A DNA stretch of 64,000 bases from Rhodococcus sp. UNC23MFCrub1.1 (GCF_000686025.1 NZ_JMLQ01000009.1:124001-188000), one strand, 5' to 3'; positions 9,174 to 21,187 are shown, counted from the stretch's first letter. A program made the numbers and translations. Notes: generated by a model not told the origin, from the sequence alone.

Positions 9174-10970
9174 ATGTCGGGACGCACAGCGCGCACGGAC
9201 GCGCTGATACTCGCCGGCGGACGCAGCTCACGGATGCAGGGAATGACCAAGCCTGCCGCGCTCGTGGACGGAGTCACCCTCGTCGATCGGGTGCTGGGAG
9301 CGACGTCGTTCTGCACGGTCACCGTCCTCGTCGGACCGGACGACGTGACTGCCGACCCGCCGGGACCGAGGCGTGTCCGCCGCACCCGCGAGGACCCGCC
9401 GTTCGGAGGCCCGGTACGTGCGTTGGCGGCCGGGCTGGCCGTCACCGTCGACGACGGTGACGGTCCGCGGGAGAACGACGTCGTGTTGACCCTGTCCGCC
9501 GACATGCCGTACATCACCGAGCCTGCACTCCGACTGCTCGTGCGAGAACTGCTGCGAGACACGACAGTCGAAGCAGTGTTCGGAACCGACTCGACCGGTC
9601 GCACCCAGTACCTCGTGGGCGCCTGGCGTCGCGACGCCCTCGTTCGAGGCGTCACCGCCGCGCTCGCACGCTGTCCGGCGGACGCCGAGCGCGGCCCGTC
9701 CATCCGCGACGCCCTGCCGGACGTCGTGGGCACCGTGGCGCTCACCGGCATCGACGACGTGGACACGCCCACCGAACTCGCGGCCGTCCGCACCGCGTCG
9801 AGACGCCCCTCCGTCGAGGTGGCGCGCGTCCTCGTGGGGAGCAGACTCACCGCGATCACACCTCGTACCGCGTCCCTGGCCGACAGCCTCGGCGGCACGC
9901 TCGCGGAGCCGCTGATCGCCGCACGCCCGTTTCCGAGCTTCGTCACGTCCGCGATGGACGGCTACGCCGTGCGCGGCGACGGACCCTGGCACGTCGACGA
10001 CGCCGTGGTGGTCGCCGGCGCCACCGACGACGTCGTCCTCGACACCGGCCACGCGGTGCGCATCGCCACCGGCGCAGCGGTTCCGGCGGAGGCGGGCGTG
10101 GTCCGCGACGAGTTCGTCGTTCTCGACGACGACGGTCTGCTCCACCGGTCGGACGGCGCACCCGTGCGCGACGACGCCCGCAGTGTCGCCGAGGACTGGG
10201 ACGGCGGAAGCGAACTCGCGCCGGCGGGCACCGTCATCTCCCCCGCCGTCGTGTCGGCCGCGCTCTCTGCCGGCGTGATCCGGGCGTCGACGCGCCCCGC
10301 CCCGACCGTCCGACTCGTTCTCACGGGCGACGAGATCGGCGACGACACCGCGCCGGTGGCCGGGCGCATCCGCGACACCATCGGGCCGGTCATGCCGACG
10401 TACCTACGGTCGTGCGGGTTCGCACTCGCCGACGTCGCGCACTGCGCCGACACCGACGATGCCTTCGACGCGGCGATCCACGGCGGTGCGGACTCCGCAC
10501 CGCCGGACGTCGTCGTCATCATCGGCGCGACCGGCGGCGGCGCCGCGGATCGACTGGACGACGCACTTCGACGTGCCGGAGCACACCGTGTCGTCGACGG
10601 ACTCGCCTGCCGCCCCGGCGGTTCCGCCTCCGTCTCGGAGCTGCCCGATCATCGCGTGGTCCTGGGTGTTCCCGGCAATCCGTATGCCGCAGTCACCACG
10701 GTGATGCTGCTCGGGCCCGCCATCGCCGCGGCCTTGACCGGACGGTCCGTCCCGATACCGCTGACCGGAACACTGGCCACCGAGGTCGATGCCGGTGACG
10801 TCACTCGAGCCCTGCCCGCGTCCTACCTCGGTGCGGGTACCTGGCGGTGCGAGAGCTCTGTGCGTACAGCACATCTCGCCGCGCTGGTGGGCCGTGACGG
10901 CATCGCCGTCGTCACTGCGGGCCGGAGTCCGGGCGCTCCCGTCGAGATCGTGCCGCTGCCGCAGAGATGA
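9174..10970 (+). CDS. MobA-MoeA fusion protein, molybdenum cofactor biosynthesis
   Basis: A 598-aa two-domain protein. Residues ~1-200 resemble the MobA nucleotidyltransferase (ILAGGRSSRMQGMTKPA, the GTP-binding LAGGxSxRM loop), which attaches GMP to Mo-molybdopterin. Residues ~210-590 resemble MoeA, the molybdenum insertase (FVTSAMDGYAVRGD, then LTGDEIGDD and VPGNPYAAVTTVML). Joining both late steps in one chain suggests direct hand-off of cofactor. It sits beside the molybdopterin nitrate reductase operon and probably serves it. Its 3' end overlaps the convergent chelatase gene by 59 bp. The start at 9174 is chosen from the leaderless promoter. Confidence 0.85.
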   Translation: MSGRTARTDALILAGGRSSRMQGMTKPAALVDGVTLVDRVLGATSFCTVTVLVGPDDVTADPPGPRRVRRTREDPPFGGPVRALAAGLAVTVDDGDGPRENDVVLTLSADMPYITEPALRLLVRELLRDTTVEAVFGTDSTGRTQYLVGAWRRDALVRGVTAALARCPADAERGPSIRDALPDVVGTVALTGIDDVDTPTELAAVRTASRRPSVEVARVLVGSRLTAITPRTASLADSLGGTLAEPLIAARPFPSFVTSAMDGYAVRGDGPWHVDDAVVVAGATDDVVLDTGHAVRIATGAAVPAEAGVVRDEFVVLDDDGLLHRSDGAPVRDDARSVAEDWDGGSELAPAGTVISPAVVSAALSAGVIRASTRPAPTVRLVLTGDEIGDDTAPVAGRIRDTIGPVMPTYLRSCGFALADVAHCADTDDAFDAAIHGGADSAPPDVVVIIGATGGGAADRLDDALRRAGAHRVVDGLACRPGGSASVSELPDHRVVLGVPGNPYAAVTTVMLLGPAIAAALTGRSVPIPLTGTLATEVDAGDVTRALPASYLGAGTWRCESSVRTAHLAALVGRDGIAVVTAGRSPGAPVEIVPLPQR

Positions 10971-11640
10971 CGTCGGCACCCTCGCGGTAGCGATCGACGA
11001 GCAGCTGCACCACTCCCCCGTGCAGCCCCAGCGGTTCGGTGACACCGTCCGCTCCAGCGGACTGCAACCTCGTGTGAAAGAGGCCGGGCGCCAACAGGTA
11101 CGAGGCGACGAAGACCTTCTCCCCGGTGGCCTTCAGAGTGGGGACAAGGTCCGCCGCGCGCGGCTCGCCCGTGGCGACGTAGGCGACGGTGACCGCCGAT
11201 CCGGTGACGGCGGCGAGCTGATCCGCCGCGGTGTGCACGTCGTCGAGGGCCCGCACGTCGGAGGAGCCCGCCGCGGCGAGGACGATGCGATCGCCGGTCG
11301 TCCATCCGATCTGCTCGAGCCTGTCACGCAGTACCCGCGCGAGGTCGAGATCCGGGCCCAGTGCGCGGGTGACGTGGACGTCGTCGTGACCGCTCTCGGC
11401 GATTTCGCGGGGCACGTCCGCGTGCACGTGATAGCCCGAGGCCAGGAAGGCGGGCACGACCACGACGGGACCGTCGACATCGCGCAGAACCTCCGACGGA
11501 GTGGGTCCGAGCACGTCGACGAAGGCGACCCGCACCGGGCCCACGTGCGAAGCCACGGCGTCGGCCAGCGCGGCGATCACCTCGACGCCCGCGGGGTTGC
11601 GCGTGCCGTGTGCGACGAGGACGAGTCGAGGATCGCTCAC
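10912..11640 (-). CDS. CbiX/SirB-like sirohydrochlorin chelatase
   Basis: A 242-aa class II chelatase-type protein with two half-repeats. The N-terminal LVLVAHGTRNP and the central FLASGYHVHADVP carry the metal-binding His residues typical of CbiX/SirB; the second half has the equivalent SYLLAPGLFHTRL. It probably inserts iron into sirohydrochlorin to make siroheme for NirB. The GTG start at 11640 overlaps the nnaR stop (GTGA), so it is the last gene of the nitrate operon. Cobalt chelation for B12 is an alternative, but the context argues for siroheme. Confidence 0.82.
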   Translation of the reverse strand: MSDPRLVLVAHGTRNPAGVEVIAALADAVASHVGPVRVAFVDVLGPTPSEVLRDVDGPVVVVPAFLASGYHVHADVPREIAESGHDDVHVTRALGPDLDLARVLRDRLEQIGWTTGDRIVLAAAGSSDVRALDDVHTAADQLAAVTGSAVTVAYVATGEPRAADLVPTLKATGEKVFVASYLLAPGLFHTRLQSAGADGVTEPLGLHGGVVQLLVDRYREGADVISAAAARSRRERPDSGPQ

Positions 11641-12845
11641 GACGCCTCCCCCGTCCGGCCGAGGCCGCCGCCCGGAACACTCGACACGGCGTCGATCAGG
11701 TCGTCCGCGCTGTCGTCGACGGCGAGGCGGTATCCCCGCTTGACGACGGTCTGGATCGCTCTGGGTGCGCCGAGCGCGGACCGCACTCGCGCCATGGCCG
11801 TCTCGACGGCATGGGTGTCGCCGCCCCCGCCCGGCAGAGCGGCGAGCAGGTGCTCGCGGGAGACCACCTGTCCGGGACGGCGAGCGAGAGTCTTCAGCAC
11901 GGCCATGCCCGCGGGTGACAGAGCCTTGGGTGTGCCGTCGACGACGACGCACGCGCCGAGAACGCGCAACTCGTGACCGCCGGCCCGGACGATGCCCGCT
12001 CGACGCGGAAGTTCGTCGGCGACGTGACGCACGAGAGCTCCGACACGCGCCCGCGCGGGCGCCGTCGTGGGAACACCCAGTACGTCGAGCGGAGCAGAGG
12101 TCACGGGCCCGACGCACACGGCGAGCACCCGATCGCGGAACGACTGCAGCATCGGTTCCAGCACACCGTTCTCCTTGGCGCGCATCAACATCGAGGCCAC
12201 GGCGGGGGCACTGGTGAAGGTCACCGCATCGAGGTCACCACACAGTACGGCCTCGATCATGCGGTCCATCGGTGCCGAGTCGTCGGGTTGCACCCAGCGG
12301 TAGACCGGAACCGGGATGACCGTCGCGCCGGCCTGCCGCAGCACCTCGCAGAAGTCCGGAACCGGCTCCCACTCGGTGGTGGCGCCGTGCAGTTGCACCG
12401 CGACGCGGACGCCGTCCACGCCCTCCGCCAAAAGATGTTCCAGCACCTCCGCGGACGACTCGGACTCCGGTGACCACTCCTCGCGCAGACCTGCTGCACG
12501 GATGGCTCCCTTGGCCTTAGGCCCACGGGCGAGGATGCGGGTGCCCTCGAGGGCCCGAGTGAGCTCCTCGGCGTCGCCCCACCCGTCGGCGGCCTCCATC
12601 CAGCCACGGAAACCGATGCCCGTGGTGGCCACGGTGACAGCCGGCGGAAACTCGATGATCTCGCGGGTACGACGACCGAGCTCCGCATCGTCCGACAGCG
12701 GAATGATCCTGATCGCCGGGGCGTGCACCACGTTCGCTCCGCGCCGTACCAGCAGCGAGGCCAGTTCGTCGGCGCGTCGAGCCGCGGTGACGCCCACGGT
12801 GAACCCCGCGAGGGGAGCGTCGGACGAGGTCGGCTGATCGATCAC
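11637..12845 (-). CDS. nnaR: NnaR-like nitrate assimilation regulator (HemD domain plus OmpR-type wHTH)
   Basis: A 402-aa protein. Residues ~10-270 match uroporphyrinogen-III synthase (TVGVTAARRADEL, VATTGIGFRGW, VTFTSAPAV). Residues ~310-390 are an OmpR-like winged helix (ALSPAGMAVLKTLARRPGQVVSREHLL, ending VVKRGYRLAV). No receiver domain is present. This architecture matches NnaR of Streptomyces and mycobacteria, which activates nitrate and nitrite assimilation genes together with GlnR. The HemD part may sense a tetrapyrrole or still act as an enzyme; the sequence does not decide. The GTG start overlaps the nirD stop. Confidence 0.83.
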   Translation of the reverse strand: MIDQPTSSDAPLAGFTVGVTAARRADELASLLVRRGANVVHAPAIRIIPLSDDAELGRRTREIIEFPPAVTVATTGIGFRGWMEAADGWGDAEELTRALEGTRILARGPKAKGAIRAAGLREEWSPESESSAEVLEHLLAEGVDGVRVAVQLHGATTEWEPVPDFCEVLRQAGATVIPVPVYRWVQPDDSAPMDRMIEAVLCGDLDAVTFTSAPAVASMLMRAKENGVLEPMLQSFRDRVLAVCVGPVTSAPLDVLGVPTTAPARARVGALVRHVADELPRRAGIVRAGGHELRVLGACVVVDGTPKALSPAGMAVLKTLARRPGQVVSREHLLAALPGGGGDTHAVETAMARVRSALGAPRAIQTVVKRGYRLAVDDSADDLIDAVSSVPGGGLGRTGEAS

Positions 12846-13297
12846 GGGGATGTCGTCTCCGTTCCACTTCTCGGCCGGACGGATGTGCCCGAGGTCTGGG
12901 TCGATGCGCCCGAGGGCTGGGCGGACACTGCGACGACGCCGTCGATCACGGTGACCTCGTGTACCGCCAAGGTCGTGTCCGGGTCGTCGAGGCAACGGCC
13001 GTCCACCAGCGAGAATACCTGCTTGAGCAACGGCGACGCGACGGTCGGCTCGCCGCCGCGGTCCCCGACCAGTCCGCGCGACATCACGGCGGCCCGTCCG
13101 AAGGGGTCGATGTTGCTCACGGCGAACAGCTCCTCGTCGCCGGTGCGGAACAACGCCACCTGCGCCCCGGAGGGCAGCAACACGGCGACTCCCCGACCCG
13201 GAGTGAGTTCCGAGAGTGCGAGCGCGGTGATCCACTCGTCGGTGTCGCCGCTGGTCACGGTCGTGGAATGGCGAGGTGCTGAGTCGATGACAGTCAT
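12842..13297 (-). CDS. nirD: nitrite reductase [NAD(P)H] small subunit
   Basis: A 151-aa NirD protein with the Rieske-like fold (VFSLVDGRCLDDPD) but without the Cys/His cluster ligands of true Rieske proteins, as is normal for NirD. It assists NirB in six-electron reduction of nitrite to ammonia in the cytoplasm. The ATG at 13297 has an AGGGAGGA-like site upstream. A 132-bp repeat-bearing gap separates it from nirB, and its stop overlaps the next start (GTGA). The last ~25 residues are polar and look disordered. Confidence 0.92.
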   Translation of the reverse strand: MTVIDSAPRHSTTVTSGDTDEWITALALSELTPGRGVAVLLPSGAQVALFRTGDEELFAVSNIDPFGRAAVMSRGLVGDRGGEPTVASPLLKQVFSLVDGRCLDDPDTTLAVHEVTVIDGVVAVSAQPSGASTQTSGTSVRPRSGTETTSP

Positions 13298-13361
13298 GGT
13301 GGTCCTCCCTGGGGACAGTTCTACGGGGCTGGTGTTACTCGGCCGTTACGGCGACATGACG

Positions 13362-13430
13362 GGCCACATCTCGGCCGGCCTCCGGCCTTCCCGGCCACAT
13401 CTCGGCCGGCCTCCGGCCTTCCCGGCCACT
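13362..13430. repeat. 31-bp tandem repeat, 2 copies plus partial, between nirB and nirD
   Basis: Two identical 31-bp units (13362-13392 and 13393-13423) begin with GGCCACATCTCGG and contain the GC-rich palindromic core GGCCGGCCTCCGGCCTTCCC. They start immediately after the nirB stop. The core is the reverse complement of the repeats at 16001-16087. Strong hairpins are expected in the mRNA and could tune nirD expression or protect the nirB 3' end. Confidence 0.85.
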
Positions 13431-15943
13431 CACCCGACCGGAACGGACGGCATCCCCATCAGGACCGGAACCTTGCGGGCACCGGACTCGTCGAACGAGA
13501 CGGTGGGGTCGGACTCCTCCGGGGCGTTGACGAACGAGACGAAGCGCGCGAGCTTGGTCTCGTCCTCCAACACACCCCGCCACTCGTCCCTGTAGCCCTC
13601 GACGTGCGACGCCATCGCTGCCTCGAGGTCCGCGGCGATACCCAGGCTGTCCTCGCACACGACGGCGCGCAGGTGGTCGAGTCCGCCCTCGAGACTCTCG
13701 ACCCACGGCGCCGTGCGCTGCAGGCGGTCCGCCGTGCGCACGTAGAACATGAGGTACCGGTCGATGTACCGGACGAGGGTGGTGTCGTCCAGCCCCGACG
13801 CGAGGAGTTGCGCGTGCTTGGGCGACTGCCCACCGTTGCCGCCGACGTACAGGTTCCACCCACTCTCGGTCGCGATGATGCCGACATCCTTGCCGCGCGC
13901 CTCGGCGCATTCGCGGGCGCAGCCGGACACACCGAACTTGATCTTGTGCGGGGACCGCAGACCCCGGTAGCGCTTCTCGAGGTCGACGGCCATGCCCACG
14001 GAGTCCTGCACGCCGTAGCGGCACCACGTGGACCCGACGCAACTCTTCACGGTGCGCAACGACTTCCCGTAGGCCTGACCCGACTCCATGCCGGCGTCGA
14101 CCAGTCGCTTCCAGATGGCGGGGAGCTGCTCCACGCGCGCGCCGAACATGTCGATGCGCTGACCACCCGTCACCTTGGTGTACAGACCGAAGTCGCGTGC
14201 CACCTCACCGATGACGATCAATTGTTCGGGAGTGCACTCCCCACCCGGCATCCGCGGCACGACGGAGTAGGTGCCGTTCTTCTGGATGTTGGCGAGGAAG
14301 TGATCGTTGGTGTCCTGCAGGGCAGCCTGCTCACCGTCGAGGATGTGTTCCGAGGACGTGGACGCCAGGATCGAGGCCACGACCGGCTTGCAGATGTCGC
14401 AACCGGCGCCGCGGCCGTGAGCGGCGACGAGACCGGAGAACGTGCGGATGCCCGCGCCGGCGACGATCTCGAACAACTCGCGCCTCGACTGGGAGAAGTG
14501 CTCGCACAGGGCCTTCGACATGACCACGCCCGACGCGGCGAGCAACTGCTTGATCGTGGGGAGACAGCCACCGCACGTGGTGCCGGCGTCGGTGCAGGAC
14601 TTGACCGAGGCGATGTCGCAGGCGCCCGCAGCGATGGCCGAGCAGATGGTCCCCTTGTCCACACCGTTGCACGAGCACACCTCGGCATCGTCGGGAAGCG
14701 CTCCGGCGCCGAGCTTCTCGCCGCTCGGCGAGATCAGTGCAGCCGGATCGCCCGGGAGTTCGCGGCCGACGAGCGGGCGCAGCGTCGCGTACGCCGACGC
14801 GTCCCCCACGAGGATGCCGCCGAGCAGAGTCCTCGCGTCGTCCGACAGCACGAGCTTGGCGTAGGTGCCCTTCGCGGCATCGTTGAGCACCACCTTGAGT
14901 GCGCCCTCGGTGGCGCCCATCGCGTCCCCGAAACTGGCGACGTCGACACCGAGCAGTTTGAGCTTGGTCGAGAGGTCCGCGCCCGGGAACTCGGCGGTAC
15001 CGCCGACGAGCCGATCGGCGACGACCTCCGCGCTGGAGTACCCAGGAGCGACGAGGCCGTAGCACCGGCCCTCGATGGCCGCACACTCGCCGATGGCGTA
15101 GATCGCGGGATCCTCGGTACGGCAACCGATGTCGGTGAGGATGCCACCACGCTCGCCGACCGGGAGGCCGCTGGTGCGGGCGAGAGCGTCCTGCGGGCGG
15201 ACACCCGCCGAGAACACCAGAAGGGCGGCATCGATGACGCTGCCGTCCGCCAGAGTGACGTCGATGCCGTGATCGTTCTCGGCGATGGCCGAGGTGCCGA
15301 CACCGGCGTGGACGGTGACACCGAGCTCGGTGACGAGCTTCGCCAGGACCGCACCGCCGCCCTCGTCGACCTGCAGCGGCATCAGTCGCGGCGCGAATTC
15401 CACCACGTGCGGCGTCATGCCCATCTGCTTCAGGGCGTTCGCGGCCTCGAGACCGAGCAGGCCGCCGCCGACGACCACTCCCACTGCGCCGGGGCCGGCC
15501 GCGTCGGCGCAGGTGCGGATGCGATCCAGGTCGTCGATCGTGCGATAGACGAAGCAGCGATCGAGGTCGTGCCCCGCGATGGGCGGGACGAACGGGTAGG
15601 ACCCCGTGGCCATGACCAGCGCGTCGTACGGCACCACCGCACCGTCCGAGGTGGTGACCACCCGAGCGTCGCGGTCGATCGACTCGGCCCGCACGCCGGT
15701 ACGCAGGGTCACCGCGGTGTCCCCGACATAGTCGTTGCCCGCCAACGCGAGTTCCTTGTGGTCCCAGGCGCCGACGTAGGACGAGAGCCCGACGCGGTCG
15801 TAGGCGGGGAGGGCCTCCTCGCAGAGGACGGTGACGGACCACTCGCCGGCCGTGTCGCGTGCGCGCAGCGCCTCGACGAACCGGTGGCCCACCATTCCGT
15901 GTCCCACCACCACGGCTGTGCGGTGAGCGGTCTGGTCGGTCAT
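13430..15943 (-). CDS. nirB: nitrite reductase [NAD(P)H] large subunit
   Basis: An 837-aa cytoplasmic siroheme enzyme. Residues ~1-300 form the FAD/NAD(P)H oxidoreductase (VVVGHGMVGHRFVEAL, VVVGGGLLGLEAA). A BFD-like [2Fe-2S] domain follows (CSCNGVDKGTIC and TTCGGCLP). The C-terminal half is the sulfite/nitrite reductase fold with the cysteines for 4Fe-4S and siroheme (KSCVGSTWCRYG and GCARECAEARGKD). It reduces nitrite to ammonia. The ATG at 15943 follows GAGGAG at 7-nt spacing. The frame stays open upstream only because the repeat array keeps it so. The length fits the family. Confidence 0.95.
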   Translation of the reverse strand: MTDQTAHRTAVVVGHGMVGHRFVEALRARDTAGEWSVTVLCEEALPAYDRVGLSSYVGAWDHKELALAGNDYVGDTAVTLRTGVRAESIDRDARVVTTSDGAVVPYDALVMATGSYPFVPPIAGHDLDRCFVYRTIDDLDRIRTCADAAGPGAVGVVVGGGLLGLEAANALKQMGMTPHVVEFAPRLMPLQVDEGGGAVLAKLVTELGVTVHAGVGTSAIAENDHGIDVTLADGSVIDAALLVFSAGVRPQDALARTSGLPVGERGGILTDIGCRTEDPAIYAIGECAAIEGRCYGLVAPGYSSAEVVADRLVGGTAEFPGADLSTKLKLLGVDVASFGDAMGATEGALKVVLNDAAKGTYAKLVLSDDARTLLGGILVGDASAYATLRPLVGRELPGDPAALISPSGEKLGAGALPDDAEVCSCNGVDKGTICSAIAAGACDIASVKSCTDAGTTCGGCLPTIKQLLAASGVVMSKALCEHFSQSRRELFEIVAGAGIRTFSGLVAAHGRGAGCDICKPVVASILASTSSEHILDGEQAALQDTNDHFLANIQKNGTYSVVPRMPGGECTPEQLIVIGEVARDFGLYTKVTGGQRIDMFGARVEQLPAIWKRLVDAGMESGQAYGKSLRTVKSCVGSTWCRYGVQDSVGMAVDLEKRYRGLRSPHKIKFGVSGCARECAEARGKDVGIIATESGWNLYVGGNGGQSPKHAQLLASGLDDTTLVRYIDRYLMFYVRTADRLQRTAPWVESLEGGLDHLRAVVCEDSLGIAADLEAAMASHVEGYRDEWRGVLEDETKLARFVSFVNAPEESDPTVSFDESGARKVPVLMGMPSVPVG

Positions 15944-15990
15944 GACAATCTCCTCGGGAAACGGTGAACGGGTGGTGTGACTCGGGTCGG

Positions 15991-17552
15991 TCATGCGGTG
16001 ACCGGGAAGGCCGGAGGCCGGCCGTCTGTGACCGGGAAGGCCGGAGGCCGGCCGTTGTCGGGGACCGGGAAGGCCGGAGGCCGGTCGTTGTCGGGGACGG
16101 GATCCGCTCGGTGCAGCCAGTCGCAAAGGCCGTCGACGACGCCCACGCAGCTACCGCAACCGGTGGTGGCGCGGGTCTTCTCGGCCATGGCCTCGGGGGT
16201 GTGGGCACCGCCGCGCCACGCGCTGACCAAGTGCTTCTTGGTGACGGTGTTACAGCGGCAGATCACGGCTGCGTCGGGCATGGTCGACGGGTTGGCGCTC
16301 TCGGTGGGGCCACCGACGAGGTGCCCGAGCAGCAGGGTCATACGGTCGACGGGGACCAGCGATCCGCCGTCGAAGTATTGGCTGAGCGTTCCGACGACTT
16401 CCGGGTTGCCGAGCATCACCGCGCCGACCAGGCGGTCCTTGCGGACGACGACCTTCGCGTACCGGCCGCGGGTGGGGTCGCTCATGACCAGGACCTCGGA
16501 CTCGGTGTCGTTCGGGTCGACGTCGATCTCGCCCATCGAGGCGAGGTCGACGTCGTGCGCCTTGAGGCGGGTGATCTGCGCGGTGCCGTGGTACTCGGCG
16601 CGGGACGCGCTGCCGCACAGCTGGTCCGCGACCACCCCGGCCATCTCCCAGGCGGGCTGGACCAGGCCGTAGACCTCACCGCGGTGCTGGGCGCACTCGC
16701 CGATCGCGCGGATGTGCGGGTCGGAGGTGCGCAGGTCGTCGTCGACGACGACAGCGCGGTCGACGTCGAGCCCGGCCGCGACGGCGAGGTCGATGTTCGG
16801 ACGGATCCCGGCCGCGACGACGACCAGGTCGGCGGGCAACGCGCTGCCGTCGGACAACACGAGTTCGCGCGTGCCGTCGGGCGCGGTACGCAGAGCCTCG
16901 GCCCGAGCGCCCAGCGCCACGTCCATCCCCAGCTCTCGCAACACTCGGGTCAGCACGGCGCCGCCACCGGCGTCCATCTGCTTCTCCATCGGATACGCGC
17001 GGGGGTGGACGATGGTGACGTCCGATCCGCGCATGAGGGCGCCGCGTGCGGCTTCGATGCCGAGAAGCCCGGCGCCGATCACGACGACGCGTGAACCGGG
17101 TCCCGTTGCTGCGGTGATGGCGTCGCAGTCGGTGAGAGTGCGGAACGCCACCACACCGTCCGCGAGGTGACCGTCCGCGTCGGTCATGCCGGGCGCGGGC
17201 GGCAGGAAGGACCGCGAGCCGGTGGCGAGGACGAGTGTGTCGTAGGTGTCCGTGGACCCGTCCGAGCGCGTGATCGTGCGCCGCTCTCGATCGATCGACG
17301 TGACCGCGACCCCGATGTGCGTCTCCAGACCGTTGCGCTCGCACCAGTTCTCGGGCTTGATTCGAGTGTCCCTCGGGGTCAGGTGCCCGGCGACCACGTT
17401 GGAGAGCAGGATGCGGTTGTACGCGGCGTGATTCTCGTCGCCGTAGACGACCACCTGGACGCGGGCCGCATCCGCGTCGCGTCGGTGGATCTCCTCCTGC
17501 AACCGGGCACCGGCGAGGCCGTTCCCGACCACGACGACGCGATGAGGTGCAC

Positions 17553-17556
<4 letters not shown>
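15991..17556 (-). CDS. NasB-like FAD/BFD electron-transfer subunit of assimilatory nitrate reductase
   Basis: A 521-aa protein resembling the N-terminal part of NirB: an FAD-binding start VVVVGNGLAGARL, a second nucleotide-binding motif VVVIGAGLLGIEAA, and a BFD-like [2Fe-2S] domain (CRCNTVTKKH and TTGCGSCVG). It has no siroheme domain, so it most likely passes electrons from NAD(P)H to the nitrate reductase encoded upstream. The start ATG overlaps the narB stop (ATGA). The last ~35 residues are odd: three rounds of RPPAFPV encoded by the GC-rich repeat at 16001-16087, ending PVTA. This tail looks like a recent repeat insertion into the 3' end. Confidence 0.85.
16001..16087. repeat. GC-rich repeat, 3 copies, inside the 3' end of the FAD reductase gene
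   Basis: Three copies of a 24-bp core beginning ACCGGGAAGGCCGG lie at 16001-16024, 16031-16054 and 16064-16087 (one mismatch in the third), spaced 30 and 33 bp. They are the inverted form of the repeats after nirB. Translated on the minus strand they give RPPAFPV units. Copies therefore bracket nirB on both sides. Confidence 0.85.
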
Positions 17557-19714
<2,158 letters not shown>

Positions 19715-19718
<4 letters not shown>

Positions 19719-21187
19719 ACGGTGACCACGTCCTGCTCGTTCGCGGTACGCGCGCCGGATCGGCGGAGGTACACGGCCCACGTGGCCGCGGCGCAGAGGA
19801 CGTAGAAGACGAGGAAGACCCAGAAGGCGGACGTCGCCGACTTCTCCGCGCCCGAGTACGACGCGCGCAGGACCAGGTTGATGCCCACTCCACCGAGCGC
19901 GCCGATCGCACCGGCGATACCGATGAGCGCACCGGACATCCGGCGGGACCACGCGGCCTGCTCGGTGGCCGACATCCCCACCAGCAACGTCGACTTCGAC
20001 GCGAAGATCGCCGGAATCATCTTGTAGACGGACCCGTTACCGAGCCCCGAGAGCACGAACAGCAGGATGAAGCCGACGACGTAGAACACCATCATCGATC
20101 CGGTCGCCGCTCCTGCCGTGGCGTCGTCCGTCATCGACGTCGCGACCAGGATGCCGGCGGAGAAGATCATCGCGACGAAGGTGTACATCGTGATGCGGCC
20201 GCCGCCGACGCGGTCGGCGAACTTGCCGCCGATCGGTCGGGACAGGGAACCGAGGAGCGGGCCGATGAACGCGATCTGAGCGGCGTGCAGGGAGGCCTGT
20301 GCCTGCATGGCCGGGGTGACCGCACCCCCGTCGGCCAGACCGGCGAGGAAGTTGATCTGCAGGATCTGCCCGAACGCGAAGCTGTAGCCGATGAACGACC
20401 CGAACGTGCCGATGTAGAGGAACGCGATCCACCACGAGTCGGAGAAGCGCAGCACGTCGATCATGGAGCGGCCGTTGGTCTTCTGGTTGTCCAGGTTGTC
20501 CATGTACAGGGCCGCGCCGACGGCGGCGACCGCGATCAGGACGAGGTAGACGGCGCACACGATCTCGGGTGCGGTGTTGCCCACCGTCGCGATGACGAGG
20601 AGCCCGATGAGTTGGATGACGGGGACACCGATGTTGCCGCCGCCTGCATTCAGTCCGAGAGCCCACCCCTTCTCACGCTGGGGATAGAAGGCGTTGATGT
20701 TGGTCATCGAGGAGGCGAAGTTGCCGCCGCCCAGTCCCGCGAACGCGGCCACGACGAGATACGTCGTGTACGAGGCGGGATTCATCATGAAGTACAGCGT
20801 CAGCACGGTCGGGATCAGCAGCACGAGGGCGCTGAAGATCGTCCAGTTACGGCCGCCGAACTTCGCGGTGGCGAACGTGTACGGGATTCGCAGGATGGCG
20901 CCGACCAATGTCGGCACGGCCACCAGGAAGAACTTCCCGGCCGGGTCGATGCCGTACTGCGCCATCGGCATGAAGAGCACCATCACGGACCAGATGGACC
21001 AGATGGAGAAGCCGACGTGCTCCGCGACGACGGACCAGATCAGGTTGCGGCGGGCGACGTGCTTGCCGCCGGCCTCCCAAGCCTCGACGTCCTCCGCGTC
21101 CCAGTTCGTGATGTGGTGCTTACGAGCGACTGCACCGGGGGCACCGGTGGGCGCCGTGGCAGCGCCGGTATCCGACAAGCTGGTCAC
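19715..21187 (-). CDS. narK: nitrate/nitrite transporter, NarK/NNP family
   Basis: A 490-aa MFS transporter with about 12 membrane segments. The nitrate signature glycine-rich helices are present (GLGGGNFASSMTNINAFYP, then GLNAGGGNIGVPVIQ, and late LSGLGNGSVYKM). It imports nitrate, and possibly exports nitrite, for the downstream reductases. The GTG at 21187 is preceded by AGGAGG at 6-nt spacing. It is the first gene of the operon; a GlnR-like site lies about 80-115 bp upstream. Confidence 0.94.

Noticed and set aside
13362..13430. Two direct repeats as a possible CRISPR array
   Set aside because: The units are contiguous with no spacers, palindromic and GC-rich, and no cas genes are present.
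13604..15967. Long plus-strand frame (787 codons) opposite nirB
   Set aside because: It is a shadow of the nirB reading frame in high-GC DNA; its translation is rich in Arg, Asp, Gly and His with no domain.
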